Origin: JADKAV01 sp963733395
Lineage (GTDB): Bacteria; Actinomycetota; Actinomycetes; S36-B12; UBA10799
Direction: 5' to 3'
Length of the DNA: 64,000 nucleotides
Assembly: GCA_963733395.1 (NCBI GenBank)
Contig: CAVTCZ010000022.1
Coordinates: 1 to 64,000, forward strand
The notes under the pieces were generated by a model. The model made no database searches. It saw only the letters and a list, made by a program, of their open reading frames with translations, and was not told where the DNA came from. Position 1 is the first letter of the stretch, and each line of letters opens with the position of its first letter. Shown one piece after another: positions 17,334 to 25,283 of the stretch. The position numbers were made by a program, and so were the translations under genes.

Positions 17334-17394
17334 CCCACCGAGTCTAGGGGGCGGGGTCGGGTCTGCCCTGTGGGTCGGTGCGGGCCCGCGCCGG

Positions 17395-17612
17395 TTGGTG
17401 AGCATGTTGTCGCCCGCGTGAGCGTTCCCATGGCGTGGCTTCGCGCGCTCACCAACGCCACAACCACTCACGAGGTGAAGGACACCGCCGGCTCAACCCC
17501 CAGCAGTGGGGCTGCCGCGACGGTTGGTTAGCGGTTGTGCCCCTCGTTAGCGTTTGCACGCGTGTCTTTGCTCACCAACGGGACAACCGCTAACCGACGG
17601 GACAACTGCTAA
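17395..17612. repeat. Family B palindromic repeat block, copy 1 (two diverged sub-blocks)
   Basis: The stretch between nrnA and rbfA is built of GTTAGCGGTTGT-like modules and their reverse complements. A clear pair is GGTTAGCGGTTGT at 17526-17538 with ACAACCGCTAACC at 17583-17595, with outer modules CTCGTTAGCG and GACAACTGCTAACG. A more diverged sub-block at 17395-17475 uses GGTTGGTGAGC with GCTCACCAACG. The 17334-17394 remainder shows nothing. Confidence 0.75.
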
Positions 17613-17651
17613 CGCGGCGAGGGCCCGCCCGGACCCACCCAGCACCCCGCG

Positions 17652-18080
17652 CTACTCCTCGGGCTCGTCGTCCTTCTTGTACGGGTCGGGGTCCCCGGCG
17701 AAGGTCGCCCCAGCGGCCAGCCCCGCAACCTCCTCGTCGCGCTCGCGGGCCTCGCGCAGGAGGTCCTCGATGTGCGCGGCGGTCTCCGGGATGGCATCGG
17801 CGACAAAGACGATGGACGGGGTGAACTTGATGCCGGTCTGCTTGCCGACCTCGCTGCGGATGACCCCGGTGGCCGAGGCCAGCGCCTGCGCGGTCGCCTC
17901 CCGCTCCAACTGATCGCCCAGGACCGTGTAGAAGATGGTCGCCTCGCGCAGGTCCCCGGTCACCTTCACGTCCGTGACCGTGACGAACCCCAGCCGCGGG
18001 TCCTTGATCCGGCGCTCCAGCATCTCGGCGACGATCACCTGGATGCGGTCGGCCAGCTTGCGGGCGCGTTGCTCACTCAT
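17652..18080 (-). CDS. rbfA: 30S ribosome-binding factor A
   Basis: 142 aa. KH-like fold: RARKLADRIQVIVAEMLERR, IKDPRLGFVTVTDVKVTGDL, ATIFYTVLGD, ALASATGVIRSEVGKQTGIK, TPSIVFVADAIPETAAHIED; an acidic C-terminal extension ends KKDDEPEE. It helps mature the 5' end of 16S rRNA and free 30S subunits. It overlaps the upstream DUF503 gene by 4 bp and follows infB, the classical nusA-infB-rbfA order. Confidence 0.96.
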   Translation of the reverse strand: MSEQRARKLADRIQVIVAEMLERRIKDPRLGFVTVTDVKVTGDLREATIFYTVLGDQLEREATAQALASATGVIRSEVGKQTGIKFTPSIVFVADAIPETAAHIEDLLREARERDEEVAGLAAGATFAGDPDPYKKDDEPEE

Positions 18081-18373
18081 TCGGTCTCCTCATCGCTCAC
18101 ATAGCTCCGGCGGGCCTGCACGAACCGTACCTGGGGTTCGTCGGCCAGCCATCGTTCACACCTGTCCAGCACATCGCGGCAGTGCCTCATGTCCGGCGCC
18201 ACCACCGCCACGCCGATCTGGGTCCGCCCGACCAGTTCCAAGTGCCCCGCCTCAGCGGCCGCAACCTCGAACTCCCGTCGCAAGTGCGACACCAGCGGGC
18301 GCACCACCGATCGTTTCTGCTTCAGCGAGCGGGACTCGAGCAGCAGGTCCACGGTCAGGACGCCGGCGTACAC
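18077..18373 (-). CDS. DUF503 family protein
   Basis: 98 aa from GTG 18373 (VYAGVLTVDLLLESRSLKQK), which starts 11 bp after the infB stop. The SLKQKRSVVRPLVSHLRREF motif defines DUF503, a small ferredoxin-like fold found between infB and rbfA in many Gram-positive genomes. No biochemical role is established; the fixed place suggests a link to translation or ribosome maturation. Confidence 0.9.
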   Translation of the reverse strand: MYAGVLTVDLLLESRSLKQKRSVVRPLVSHLRREFEVAAAEAGHLELVGRTQIGVAVVAPDMRHCRDVLDRCERWLADEPQVRFVQARRSYVSDEETE

Positions 18374-18383
18374 GGCGCGCCGC

Positions 18384-21143
18384 TCAGCGCGGCTTCTCCC
18401 GCATCTCGAAGGTCTCGATGACGTCATCGACCTTGATGTCGTTGAACGACCCCAGGCCGATACCGCACTCGTAACCTTCCTTGACCTCGGTCGCGTCGTC
18501 CTTGAACCGCTTCAGCGAATCGATGGTGAGGTTGTCGGCGACGACCACCCCATCGCGGATGACGCGGGCCTTGGCGTTGCGGCGGATCAGGCCGGAGCGC
18601 ACGATGCTGCCGGCGATGTTCCCGGCCTTGCTGGAACGGAACACCTCGCGGATCTCCGCCTTGCCCAGCGCGACCTCTTCGTAGATGGGTTTGAGCATGC
18701 CCTTGAGCGCCTGCTCGACCTCTTCGATGGCCGCGTAGATGACCGAGTGGTACCGGATGTCCACGCCCTCGCGTTCGGCGAGTTCGGCGACACGCTCGGC
18801 GGTGCGGACGTTGAAGCCGATGATGATCGCGTTGTCGACCGTGGCCAGGTTGACGTCGTTCTGCGTGATCGCACCGACTCCGCGGTGGATGACCCGCAGG
18901 TCGACCTCGTCGCCCACGTCCAACTTCAGCAAGGCGTCTTCCAGAGCCTCGACCGAACCGGACACGTCACCCTTGATGATCAGGTTCAGCGTGCCGGTCT
19001 CGCCCTTCTCCAGGCCCTGCAGGATGTCCTCGAGGGTGCGCCGACCACGGCGGGCGGCCAACTCGGCGTTGCGCTCGCGCGCCTGCCGGGTGTTGGCGAT
19101 CTGCCGGGCGATGCGGTCCTCGGAGACGACCAGGAACGTGTCGCCGGCGTCCGGAACCGCGGTGAGGCCCAGGACCTGCACCGGCCGTGAGGGCAGCGCC
19201 TCGTCGACCGGGTCGCCGTTCTCGTCGAGCATCGCCCGGACGCGGCCGTGCGCCTCGCCGATGACGATGCTCTCGCCGTGCTTGAGCGTGCCCCGCTGGA
19301 CCAGCACCGTGGCCACCGGGCCGCGGCCCTTGTCCAGGTGCGCCTCGATGGCCACACCCTGCGCGTCCTGATCCGGGTTGGCCCGCAGATCCAGTGAAGC
19401 GTCCGCGGTGAGGACCACGGCCTCCAGCAGCGCATCGATGTTGATCTGCGCCTTGGCCGAGAGATCCACGAACATGGTGTCGCCGCCGAAGTCCTCGGCC
19501 ACCAGGCCGTACTCGGTCAGCTGACCGCGCACCTTCTGCGGGTCGGCACCCTCTTTGTCGATCTTGTTCACGGCCACGACGATCGGCACATCGGCCGCCT
19601 GCGCGTGGTTCAGGGCCTCGATCGTCTGCGGCTTCACGCCGTCGTCGGCGGCCACCACCAGCACCGCGATGTCCGTCACCTTGGCACCACGGGCACGCAT
19701 GGCGGTGAACGCCTCGTGACCCGGGGTGTCGATGAACGTGATCCGCCGGTCCTTGCCGTCGATCTCGGCCTGGATCTGGTAGGCACCGATGTGCTGGGTG
19801 ATGCCACCGGCCTCCCGCGCCACGAGGTTCGTGTGCCGGATGGCGTCGAGCAGTTTCGTCTTACCGTGGTCGACGTGACCCATGACGGTCACCACCGGCG
19901 GCCGCTGCTCCAGGGCCTCCTCGCCACCTTCGTCCTCACCGAACTCCAGGTGGAAGCTCTCGAGCAGTTCGCGGTCCTCGTCCTCCGGGGAGACGACCTC
20001 GACGTTGTAGTTCAGCTCGCCGCCGAGCAACATCAGGGTGTCATCGGACAGCGACTGGGTGGCCGTGGCCATCTCGCCGAGGCCGATCAGCGCCTGCACC
20101 AGCGAACCGGGGTTGGCGTCGATCCTGTCGGCGAAGTCGGTCAATGTGGAGCCACGGGGCAGGCGCACCGTCCGGCCGTCGCCGCGCGGGATCCGCACGC
20201 CGCCGATCGTCGGGGCCTCCATGTTGTCGAACTCCTGGCGCTTCGCGCGCTTGCTCTTGCGCGACTTCTTAGCGCCGGGACGACCGCGTCCGGGCGGGCC
20301 ACCGGGCCTGCCGGGACCGCCACCGGGACGACCGGGACCGCTGAACCCGCCGCCGGGGGCACCACCACCACCACCGGGACGGCCCGCACCACCGGGGGCA
20401 CCGCCGCCGGGACGGTTGAAGCCGCCACCACCGGGGCCGCCGCCGGGACGGGCACCGGGACCGCCGCCGGGACGGTTGAAGCCGCCACCACCGGGGGCAC
20501 CCCCGGGACGGCCGGGAGCGCCGGGACGACCGCGACCGCCGGGAGCTCCGGGACGACCGGGGCCACCGGGCCGGGCCGGGGCCGGGCGGGGCCGCGGCGG
20601 CATCATGCCGGGGTTGGGACGAGGGGCACCGGGGACGCCACCGCGAGCGGCGGGCGCAGAGGTGCCGAAGGGGTTGTTACCGGGACGCGGTGCCGGGGAA
20701 CCGAAGGGGTTGTTACCGGGACGCGGTGCCGGGGAACCGTACGGGTTGTTACCCGGACGCGGGCCCGGCTTGGGCGCGGGGCTGCGCGGTGCGGGTGCCG
20801 GCGCAGCGGCCGGTTTCGGCGCGGGCGCGGGGGCTGGGGCGGGCGCCGCAGCGGGCTTCTCAGCCACAGGTGCCGGCTCCTGCGCGGCGGGCGCGGGCTT
20901 CTCAGCCGGCGCGGGCGGCTTCTTCGCCGTCGCCGGTGTGGGCGCGGCTGGCTTCGCAGCCGGTTGCTCCTTCTCCTTGGGAGGTGCCGCCTTCACGGAA
21001 TCCCGCAGGCGGCGCACAACCGGCGCCTCGATCGTCGATGACGCAGATTTCACGAACTCCCCCATGTCGGCGAGCTGGTGGATGAGCTCTTTGCTCTCCA
21101 CACCCAACTCGCGGGCGAGTTCATAGACCCGGACCTTGGCCAC
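18384..21143 (-). CDS. infB: Translation initiation factor IF-2
   Basis: 919 aa. N-terminal IF2_N helix (MAKVRVYELARELGVESKEL), then an Ala/Pro/Lys linker (about 55-150) and a Gly/Pro/Arg low-complexity stretch to about 290. It is followed by a basic RGRPGAKKSRKSKRAKRQEF segment and a second IF2_N motif. The GTPase domain shows VMGHVDHGKTKLLDAIR, DTPGHEAFTAMRARG and AVNKIDK; domains II-IV end with IRYHSVIYAAIEEVEQALK and GYECGIGLGSFNDIKVDD. It brings fMet-tRNA to the 30S P site and promotes subunit joining. The long Gly-rich N-terminus is typical of actinobacteria. Confidence 0.97.
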   Translation of the reverse strand: MAKVRVYELARELGVESKELIHQLADMGEFVKSASSTIEAPVVRRLRDSVKAAPPKEKEQPAAKPAAPTPATAKKPPAPAEKPAPAAQEPAPVAEKPAAAPAPAPAPAPKPAAAPAPAPRSPAPKPGPRPGNNPYGSPAPRPGNNPFGSPAPRPGNNPFGTSAPAARGGVPGAPRPNPGMMPPRPRPAPARPGGPGRPGAPGGRGRPGAPGRPGGAPGGGGFNRPGGGPGARPGGGPGGGGFNRPGGGAPGGAGRPGGGGGAPGGGFSGPGRPGGGPGRPGGPPGRGRPGAKKSRKSKRAKRQEFDNMEAPTIGGVRIPRGDGRTVRLPRGSTLTDFADRIDANPGSLVQALIGLGEMATATQSLSDDTLMLLGGELNYNVEVVSPEDEDRELLESFHLEFGEDEGGEEALEQRPPVVTVMGHVDHGKTKLLDAIRHTNLVAREAGGITQHIGAYQIQAEIDGKDRRITFIDTPGHEAFTAMRARGAKVTDIAVLVVAADDGVKPQTIEALNHAQAADVPIVVAVNKIDKEGADPQKVRGQLTEYGLVAEDFGGDTMFVDLSAKAQINIDALLEAVVLTADASLDLRANPDQDAQGVAIEAHLDKGRGPVATVLVQRGTLKHGESIVIGEAHGRVRAMLDENGDPVDEALPSRPVQVLGLTAVPDAGDTFLVVSEDRIARQIANTRQARERNAELAARRGRRTLEDILQGLEKGETGTLNLIIKGDVSGSVEALEDALLKLDVGDEVDLRVIHRGVGAITQNDVNLATVDNAIIIGFNVRTAERVAELAEREGVDIRYHSVIYAAIEEVEQALKGMLKPIYEEVALGKAEIREVFRSSKAGNIAGSIVRSGLIRRNAKARVIRDGVVVADNLTIDSLKRFKDDATEVKEGYECGIGLGSFNDIKVDDVIETFEMREKPR

Positions 21144-21210
21144 TTTTCTCCTGTCTGGCCCGGGGTAACTCCGGACCTAATGTTGTGTCGGCGCTTTCAT
21201 CGCAGACTGC

Positions 21211-21534
21211 TCATCGGGTTGTCATCCCGACGCTCCCAACGTTCGGTTCGGTCAGATTGCCCAAGGCCCGCGTCAAATCTGTGGGATCCAACGCACCTCC
21301 GGCTCGCAGCGCCCTGCCGAACGCCTTGCGGGCGAGGGCAGTGGTCACGCACTCCTGTGTGAGGTGTACGTAGGCACCGCGACCGGGGAGTTCCCGTCGG
21401 AGATCCGGTAGCAACCGGTCACCCACGAGGACCACCCTGAGCAGATCGCCTTGAGGAGCCCTCGTCCGACAACCCACGCACATCCGCACCGGGGTTCCGG
21501 GGGCATGCGCACGGTCAGTCGCAGGAGTGTTCAT
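21211..21534 (-). CDS. ylxR: YlxR (DUF448) RNA-binding protein
   Basis: 107 aa. The RMCVGCRTRAPQGDLLRVVL motif and the downstream GRGAYVHLTQECVTTAL block define the YlxR family, whose structure suggests nucleic-acid binding. It sits between nusA and infB, the conserved place. Specific function is not settled; in Bacillus it is a nucleoid-associated regulator. Confidence 0.93.
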   Translation of the reverse strand: MNTPATDRAHAPGTPVRMCVGCRTRAPQGDLLRVVLVGDRLLPDLRRELPGRGAYVHLTQECVTTALARKAFGRALRAGGALDPTDLTRALGNLTEPNVGSVGMTTR

Positions 21535-21661
21535 CGCGGCGATCCGTTATCAGTCTAGCGTGCGTGGTCAATCCCCTGACGCCGACGTTGCGGCAGCGGC
21601 CGCTCGGGTCCCGCCACCGGGGGTTCAGACGCCGGAATCTGCCCGCGCAGACCCCCGCGAC

Positions 21662-22633
21662 TCATGCCCCGGGGGCGTCCGAGTGGATGTCGAGTCGCCA
21701 GCCGGTCAGCCGCGCGGCCAGGCGGGCGTTCTGGCCTTCCTTGCCGATGGCCAGGGACAGTTGGTAGTCGGGCACCGTCACCCTCGCGGACCGCGCCTGC
21801 TCGTCGACGATCTGGACTGCCTGCACGCGGGCCGGCGAAAGGGCGGCGGCGATGAAGGCCGCGGGATCCTCGTCGAAGTCGACGATGTCGATCTTCTCCC
21901 CCTGCAGCTCCGAGGTGACGGCCCGCACCCGTTGACCCATCGGCCCGATGCACGCCCCCTTGGCGTTGACCTGCGGCGACTTGGCCCGCACGGCGATCTT
22001 GGTGCGGTAGCCCGCCTCCCGGGCGAGCGCGACGATCTCGACCACCGAGTCGGCCACCTCCGGCGACTCCATGGCGAACAGCCGCCGCACGAGGTCGGGG
22101 TGGGTGCGCGACAGCGTGACCGACGCGCCCTTGGCGCCACGGCGCACCGAGACGACGTAGCAACGGATCCGCTCACCATGCTGGTAGGACTCGGTGGGCA
22201 CCTGCTCGGCCGGCGGGATGATCCCCTCGACCGATCCCAGGTTGACGTACACCAGGCGCGGGTCGCTGCCCTGTTGGATGATCCCCGAGACGAGATCACC
22301 CTCCCGGGCCGCGAACTCCTCGTAGGTGACGTCGTCGGTGGCCTCGCGCAGCCGCTGCATCAGGACCTGCTTGGCGACGGTGGCCGCGATCCGACCGAAG
22401 TCGGCGGGAGTGTCGTCGTACTCCCCGATCACCGCCGCGTCCTCGTCGAGTTGCGCGGCCCACACGGTCACGTGCCCGGTCTTGCGATCGAGTTCCACCC
22501 GCGCCTGCTGCTGGTGGCCCTCGGTGTGGTGGTATGCCGCCAGCAGCGCCTGTTCGATGCTGGTCACGACGGTCTGCAGACTCAACCCCTTGTCGACCAC
22601 GACCGCCTTGAGCGTCGTCATGTCGATATCCAT
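21662..22633 (-). CDS. nusA: Transcription termination/antitermination factor NusA
   Basis: 323 aa from ATG 22633. The N-terminal RNA-polymerase-binding domain (VVVDKGLSLQTVVTSIEQAL) is followed by S1 (GDLVSGIIQQGSDPRLVYVN; EGIIPPAEQVP) and two KH domains (GACIGPMGQRVRAVTSELQG; SLAIGKEGQNARLAARLTGW). It stops after the second KH and lacks the acidic repeats of E. coli, as in other actinobacteria. It controls pausing, termination and rRNA antitermination. It is coupled to rimP by a TGATG overlap. Confidence 0.96.
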   Translation of the reverse strand: MDIDMTTLKAVVVDKGLSLQTVVTSIEQALLAAYHHTEGHQQQARVELDRKTGHVTVWAAQLDEDAAVIGEYDDTPADFGRIAATVAKQVLMQRLREATDDVTYEEFAAREGDLVSGIIQQGSDPRLVYVNLGSVEGIIPPAEQVPTESYQHGERIRCYVVSVRRGAKGASVTLSRTHPDLVRRLFAMESPEVADSVVEIVALAREAGYRTKIAVRAKSPQVNAKGACIGPMGQRVRAVTSELQGEKIDIVDFDEDPAAFIAAALSPARVQAVQIVDEQARSARVTVPDYQLSLAIGKEGQNARLAARLTGWRLDIHSDAPGA

Positions 22634-23097
22634 CAGCCTGCCTCCTTCGGGAACTCGACCTGCACGACTGCCTTGCTGACATCCGCGAAAGCGACATTGC
22701 GCTCGGTGCCCGCGACGTCCAGGCGCGCCGAGCTCTCGTCGCTGGCCACGATCCTGCCTTCGACGGTGGTGCCGTCGGCCAACTGCACCTTGACCAGCCG
22801 GGACACGGCCCGCCGCCAATGCCGCGGCAGGGTCAGTGGCCGGTGCACACCCGGGGAGGTGACTTCCAGGGTGTACGGCGTCTCCCCCATGAGGTCCGAT
22901 TCGTCGAGCGCTTCGGAGATCGCCCGCGAGAACTCGGCGATGCCGTCCAGCGAGATCCCACCGTCCGCGTCCACTGCCACCACCACCACTGTGCGGCGGC
23001 CGGCGCGGCGCAGCGTGACGAACTCCACGTCGGCCCCGGCCGTCTGCACGATGGGGTCGACGAGTTCCGCGATCTGCTCCTCGCGTGCATCCGACAT
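22633..23097 (-). CDS. rimP: Ribosome maturation factor RimP
   Basis: 154 aa from ATG 23097. The GRRTVVVVAVDADGGISLDG and CSRAISEALDE-type blocks, with YTLEVTSPGVHRPLTLPRHW, identify the RimP N-domain; the SH3-like C-domain has LADGTTVEGRIVASDESS. It is needed for 30S assembly and heads the rimP-nusA-ylxR-infB operon. Divergent to it is the Tat lipoprotein gene, 52 bp away. Confidence 0.95.
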   Translation of the reverse strand: MSDAREEQIAELVDPIVQTAGADVEFVTLRRAGRRTVVVVAVDADGGISLDGIAEFSRAISEALDESDLMGETPYTLEVTSPGVHRPLTLPRHWRRAVSRLVKVQLADGTTVEGRIVASDESSARLDVAGTERNVAFADVSKAVVQVEFPKEAG

Positions 23098-23149
23098 GAT
23101 CCAGCCTCCCTGCTGCCCTCCCACACTACGCGCGCGTAGGCTGCGCATC

Positions 23150-23578
23150 ATGACGGACCGGCGCCATGTGTTGCAGGTCGCAGCTCTCGCCGCCGCCGGC
23201 CTCACCGTCCTGCCGGCCTGCAGCGAGGACGTGGACAACCCCCCGGAGGCCACACCCTCACCGGATGCCGACCAGGCCGCGGAACTGGCGCTCATCGCGG
23301 CGTACGACGCAGCACTGGCACAGCGGGACAACGAGACGTTGCGCCTCATCCGCGACCAGCACGCAGACCACCTGCGGGCTCTGGGCTGGCAGGAACCCCC
23401 GCCCGCCGCGACGGCGTCCGCCGGGCCGTCGCGCAAGCAGTTGATCCGCGCCGAACGCAGGGCCGAGCGACAGTGGGCCGCTGCTGCCAGCACCGAAACC
23501 GACCCCGAGCGGGCCCAGGTGCTGGCACTCATCGCCGCTTCCGAGGCGCAGCACGTCGTCACCCTGGGCGCACTATGA
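23150..23578 (+). CDS. Putative Tat-exported lipoprotein, possibly ferritin-like
   Basis: 142 aa from ATG 23150. The N-terminus TDRRHVLQVAALAAAGLTVL-PAC combines a twin Arg, a hydrophobic stretch and a lipobox Cys at about residue 24, so export by Tat with lipid anchoring is likely. The mature part is helical and charged (ADQAAELALIAAYDAALAQR; IRDQHADHLRALGW; AQVLALIAASEAQHVVTLGA), resembling a four-helix ferritin-like fold with spaced His/Glu. It overlaps the next gene by 4 bp. Genes like this pair commonly stand divergent to rimP in actinobacteria. Function is unknown. Confidence 0.65.
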   Translation: MTDRRHVLQVAALAAAGLTVLPACSEDVDNPPEATPSPDADQAAELALIAAYDAALAQRDNETLRLIRDQHADHLRALGWQEPPPAATASAGPSRKQLIRAERRAERQWAAAASTETDPERAQVLALIAASEAQHVVTLGAL

Positions 23579-23997
23579 GCGAGGCGGTGCAGGCAGTCCT
23601 TGCCGGGCAGTACGCCGCGGTCTTCGCATACGGCCGCGCCGGCGGGCGGCTGCGGACCGACCAGGACATCGCTGCGGCCGAACTGGCACGTCACCGGATC
23701 GCGCGCGACCAATTGCGGGCCTGGTTGGCCGACGACGGGGAGCAGGCGGACCCGCCGGCGCCGGCGTACCGGCTCCCCGGCCCGGTCGAGACCGACGCCC
23801 AAGCCCGGGCGCTGCTGGCGAGCGTGGAGCTGCGGCTGATCCCGCTGTACACCCAGCTTGTGGCCGATGAGCCTGCGAACGGACCACACCGCACGTGGGC
23901 GATCCGCGCCATCCGGCACAGTGCGCTGGCCGCCCAGCGATGGGGCGCGGCCGGGCAGGCGTTCCCCTGGCCGGACGGGATCGCCCCACCGGTGTAG
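23575..23997 (+). CDS. DUF4439 ferritin-like protein
   Basis: 140 aa. Entirely helical, with VQAVLAGQYAAVFAYGRAGG near the start, AAAELARHRIARDQLRAWLA, and a late AIRAIRHSALAAQRWGAAG: the layout of DUF4439, a ferritin-like four-helix bundle. It lacks a signal peptide. Its ATGA overlap with the preceding putative lipoprotein gene suggests the two act together, perhaps as membrane-anchored and soluble partners. Metal binding is inferred only from the family. Confidence 0.75.
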   Translation: MSEAVQAVLAGQYAAVFAYGRAGGRLRTDQDIAAAELARHRIARDQLRAWLADDGEQADPPAPAYRLPGPVETDAQARALLASVELRLIPLYTQLVADEPANGPHRTWAIRAIRHSALAAQRWGAAGQAFPWPDGIAPPV

Positions 23998-24015
23998 TGG
24001 CCTTAGGCTGGGGAT

Positions 24016-25095
24016 GTGGGACGTCATCTGCTTGCCGTTCTCGGCATCGCGATCCTTGCCGGCTGCAGCAGTACCGCACCGACGCCGTCGGCGACCTCCC
24101 CGGAAGTGCCCGCCACGGCGAGCCCGGCCGTCACCGAACCGACTCTGGTCGGCGACGTCGTCACAGACCTGAAAGCGCCCTGGAGCGTGGTGCCGCTTTC
24201 CGGCGGGCGGGCGTTGATCACCGAACGGGACACCGCCAGGGTCCTGCTTCTCGAGAACGGTCGCACGACGGTCGTGGGCAACCCGCCCGAGGTGCTGCCC
24301 GAGGGCGAGGGCGGTTTGCTCGGGCTGGCGGTCCGCTCACCGGCTGCGGACAAGGTCTACGCGTACTACACGGCAGCCACCGACAACCGCGTCGTGGTGT
24401 TCGACTTCGACGGCAGCACCCTGAGCAACGAGCGGACGATCCTCGGCGGAATCCCCAAGGGCTTCATCCACAACGGTGGCCGCATCGCCTTCGGGCCGGA
24501 CGGGTACTTGTACGTCGCCACCGGCGAGACCGGCCAGCCCGAGTTGGCCCAGGACCGCGGGTCGTTGGCGGGCAAGATCCTGCGCATCACCACGCGCGGC
24601 ACACCGGCACCGGGCAACCCCGAACCCGGCTCGCCGGTCTGGTCGTACGGGCACCGCAACGTGCAAGGTCTGGCGTGGGACACCGACGGCCGGCTGTGGG
24701 CATCCGAGTTCGGCCAGGAAGACGTGGATGAACTCAACCTGATCGAGCCGGGGAAGAACTACGGATGGCCGCAGTGCGAGGGCGACTGCGACATTCCCGG
24801 CACGACCAACCCCAAAGCCACCTGGTCCCCCACCTCCACTTCCTCGCCCAGCGGCCTGGCGATCGTCGACGGGTCGGCGTGGGTGGCGGCCCTGCGCGGG
24901 CAGACCCTGTACGAGGTCCCGCTGCGCGGCGACCGGGCTGAGAAGCCACGCGCCTGGTTCGCCGAGGAGCTGGGCCGACTGCGCGATGTGGTCGAGACCC
25001 CGGACGGGAATCTGTGGGTCGTGACGAACAACACCGACGGCCGTGGTCAGCCGAGCAGCGGCGACGACCGGATCGTCGAGGTGGCGCTGCCGTAG
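24016..25095 (+). CDS. PQQ-type sugar dehydrogenase lipoprotein (GDH/sorbosone dehydrogenase family)
   Basis: 359 aa from GTG 24016. Signal peptide with lipobox LAGC (Cys about residue 16), then a Ser/Thr/Pro linker. A six-bladed beta-propeller of the Gdh/HHIP type follows: PWSVVPLSGGRALITERDT, EGEGGLLGLAV, HNGGRIAFGPDGYLYVATGE, SYGHRNVQGLAWD, WASEFGQEDVDELNLI, GKNYGWPQCEGDCD. The family oxidises aldoses with PQQ outside the membrane, but many actinobacterial members have no proven cofactor or substrate, and no PQQ synthesis genes are in the window. Confidence 0.85.
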   Translation: MGRHLLAVLGIAILAGCSSTAPTPSATSPEVPATASPAVTEPTLVGDVVTDLKAPWSVVPLSGGRALITERDTARVLLLENGRTTVVGNPPEVLPEGEGGLLGLAVRSPAADKVYAYYTAATDNRVVVFDFDGSTLSNERTILGGIPKGFIHNGGRIAFGPDGYLYVATGETGQPELAQDRGSLAGKILRITTRGTPAPGNPEPGSPVWSYGHRNVQGLAWDTDGRLWASEFGQEDVDELNLIEPGKNYGWPQCEGDCDIPGTTNPKATWSPTSTSSPSGLAIVDGSAWVAALRGQTLYEVPLRGDRAEKPRAWFAEELGRLRDVVETPDGNLWVVTNNTDGRGQPSSGDDRIVEVALP

Positions 25096-25153
25096 GGCTG
25101 CTCGGCGGCTCGACGGGGCCGGCGGGCTGCCCGAACCCTCGGTGCCGCCTCGG

Positions 25154-25209
25154 TTTTGTGACGTTGTTGCCCACTCGCCTCGGCGTGTCGGGGAAACAAC
25201 CTCACAAAA
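25154..25209. repeat. Family C palindromic repeat, copy 1
   Basis: Left arm TTTTGTGACGTTGTTGCCC (25154-25172) pairs with right arm GGGGAAACAACCTCACAAAA (25190-25209). The loop carries CTCGGCGTGTCGG, the reverse of the loop in the other copies. It lies between the convergent dehydrogenase and proS genes, so it could also serve as a bidirectional terminator. Confidence 0.85.
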
Positions 25210-25283
25210 GGTGGCGCCTCGGGATGGAGCGGGGCTGCAACCCGCCCTGGCCCATTCCGAGGACCCGAACCGGTACGCCGGCC

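Noticed and set aside
20280..20780. Tandem-repeat locus of Gly/Pro/Arg codons as a separate element
   Set aside because: It is the N-terminal low-complexity linker of IF-2, common in actinobacteria.
25096..25283. tRNA gene near proS
   Set aside because: No cloverleaf or T-loop sequence; the stem there is a family C repeat.
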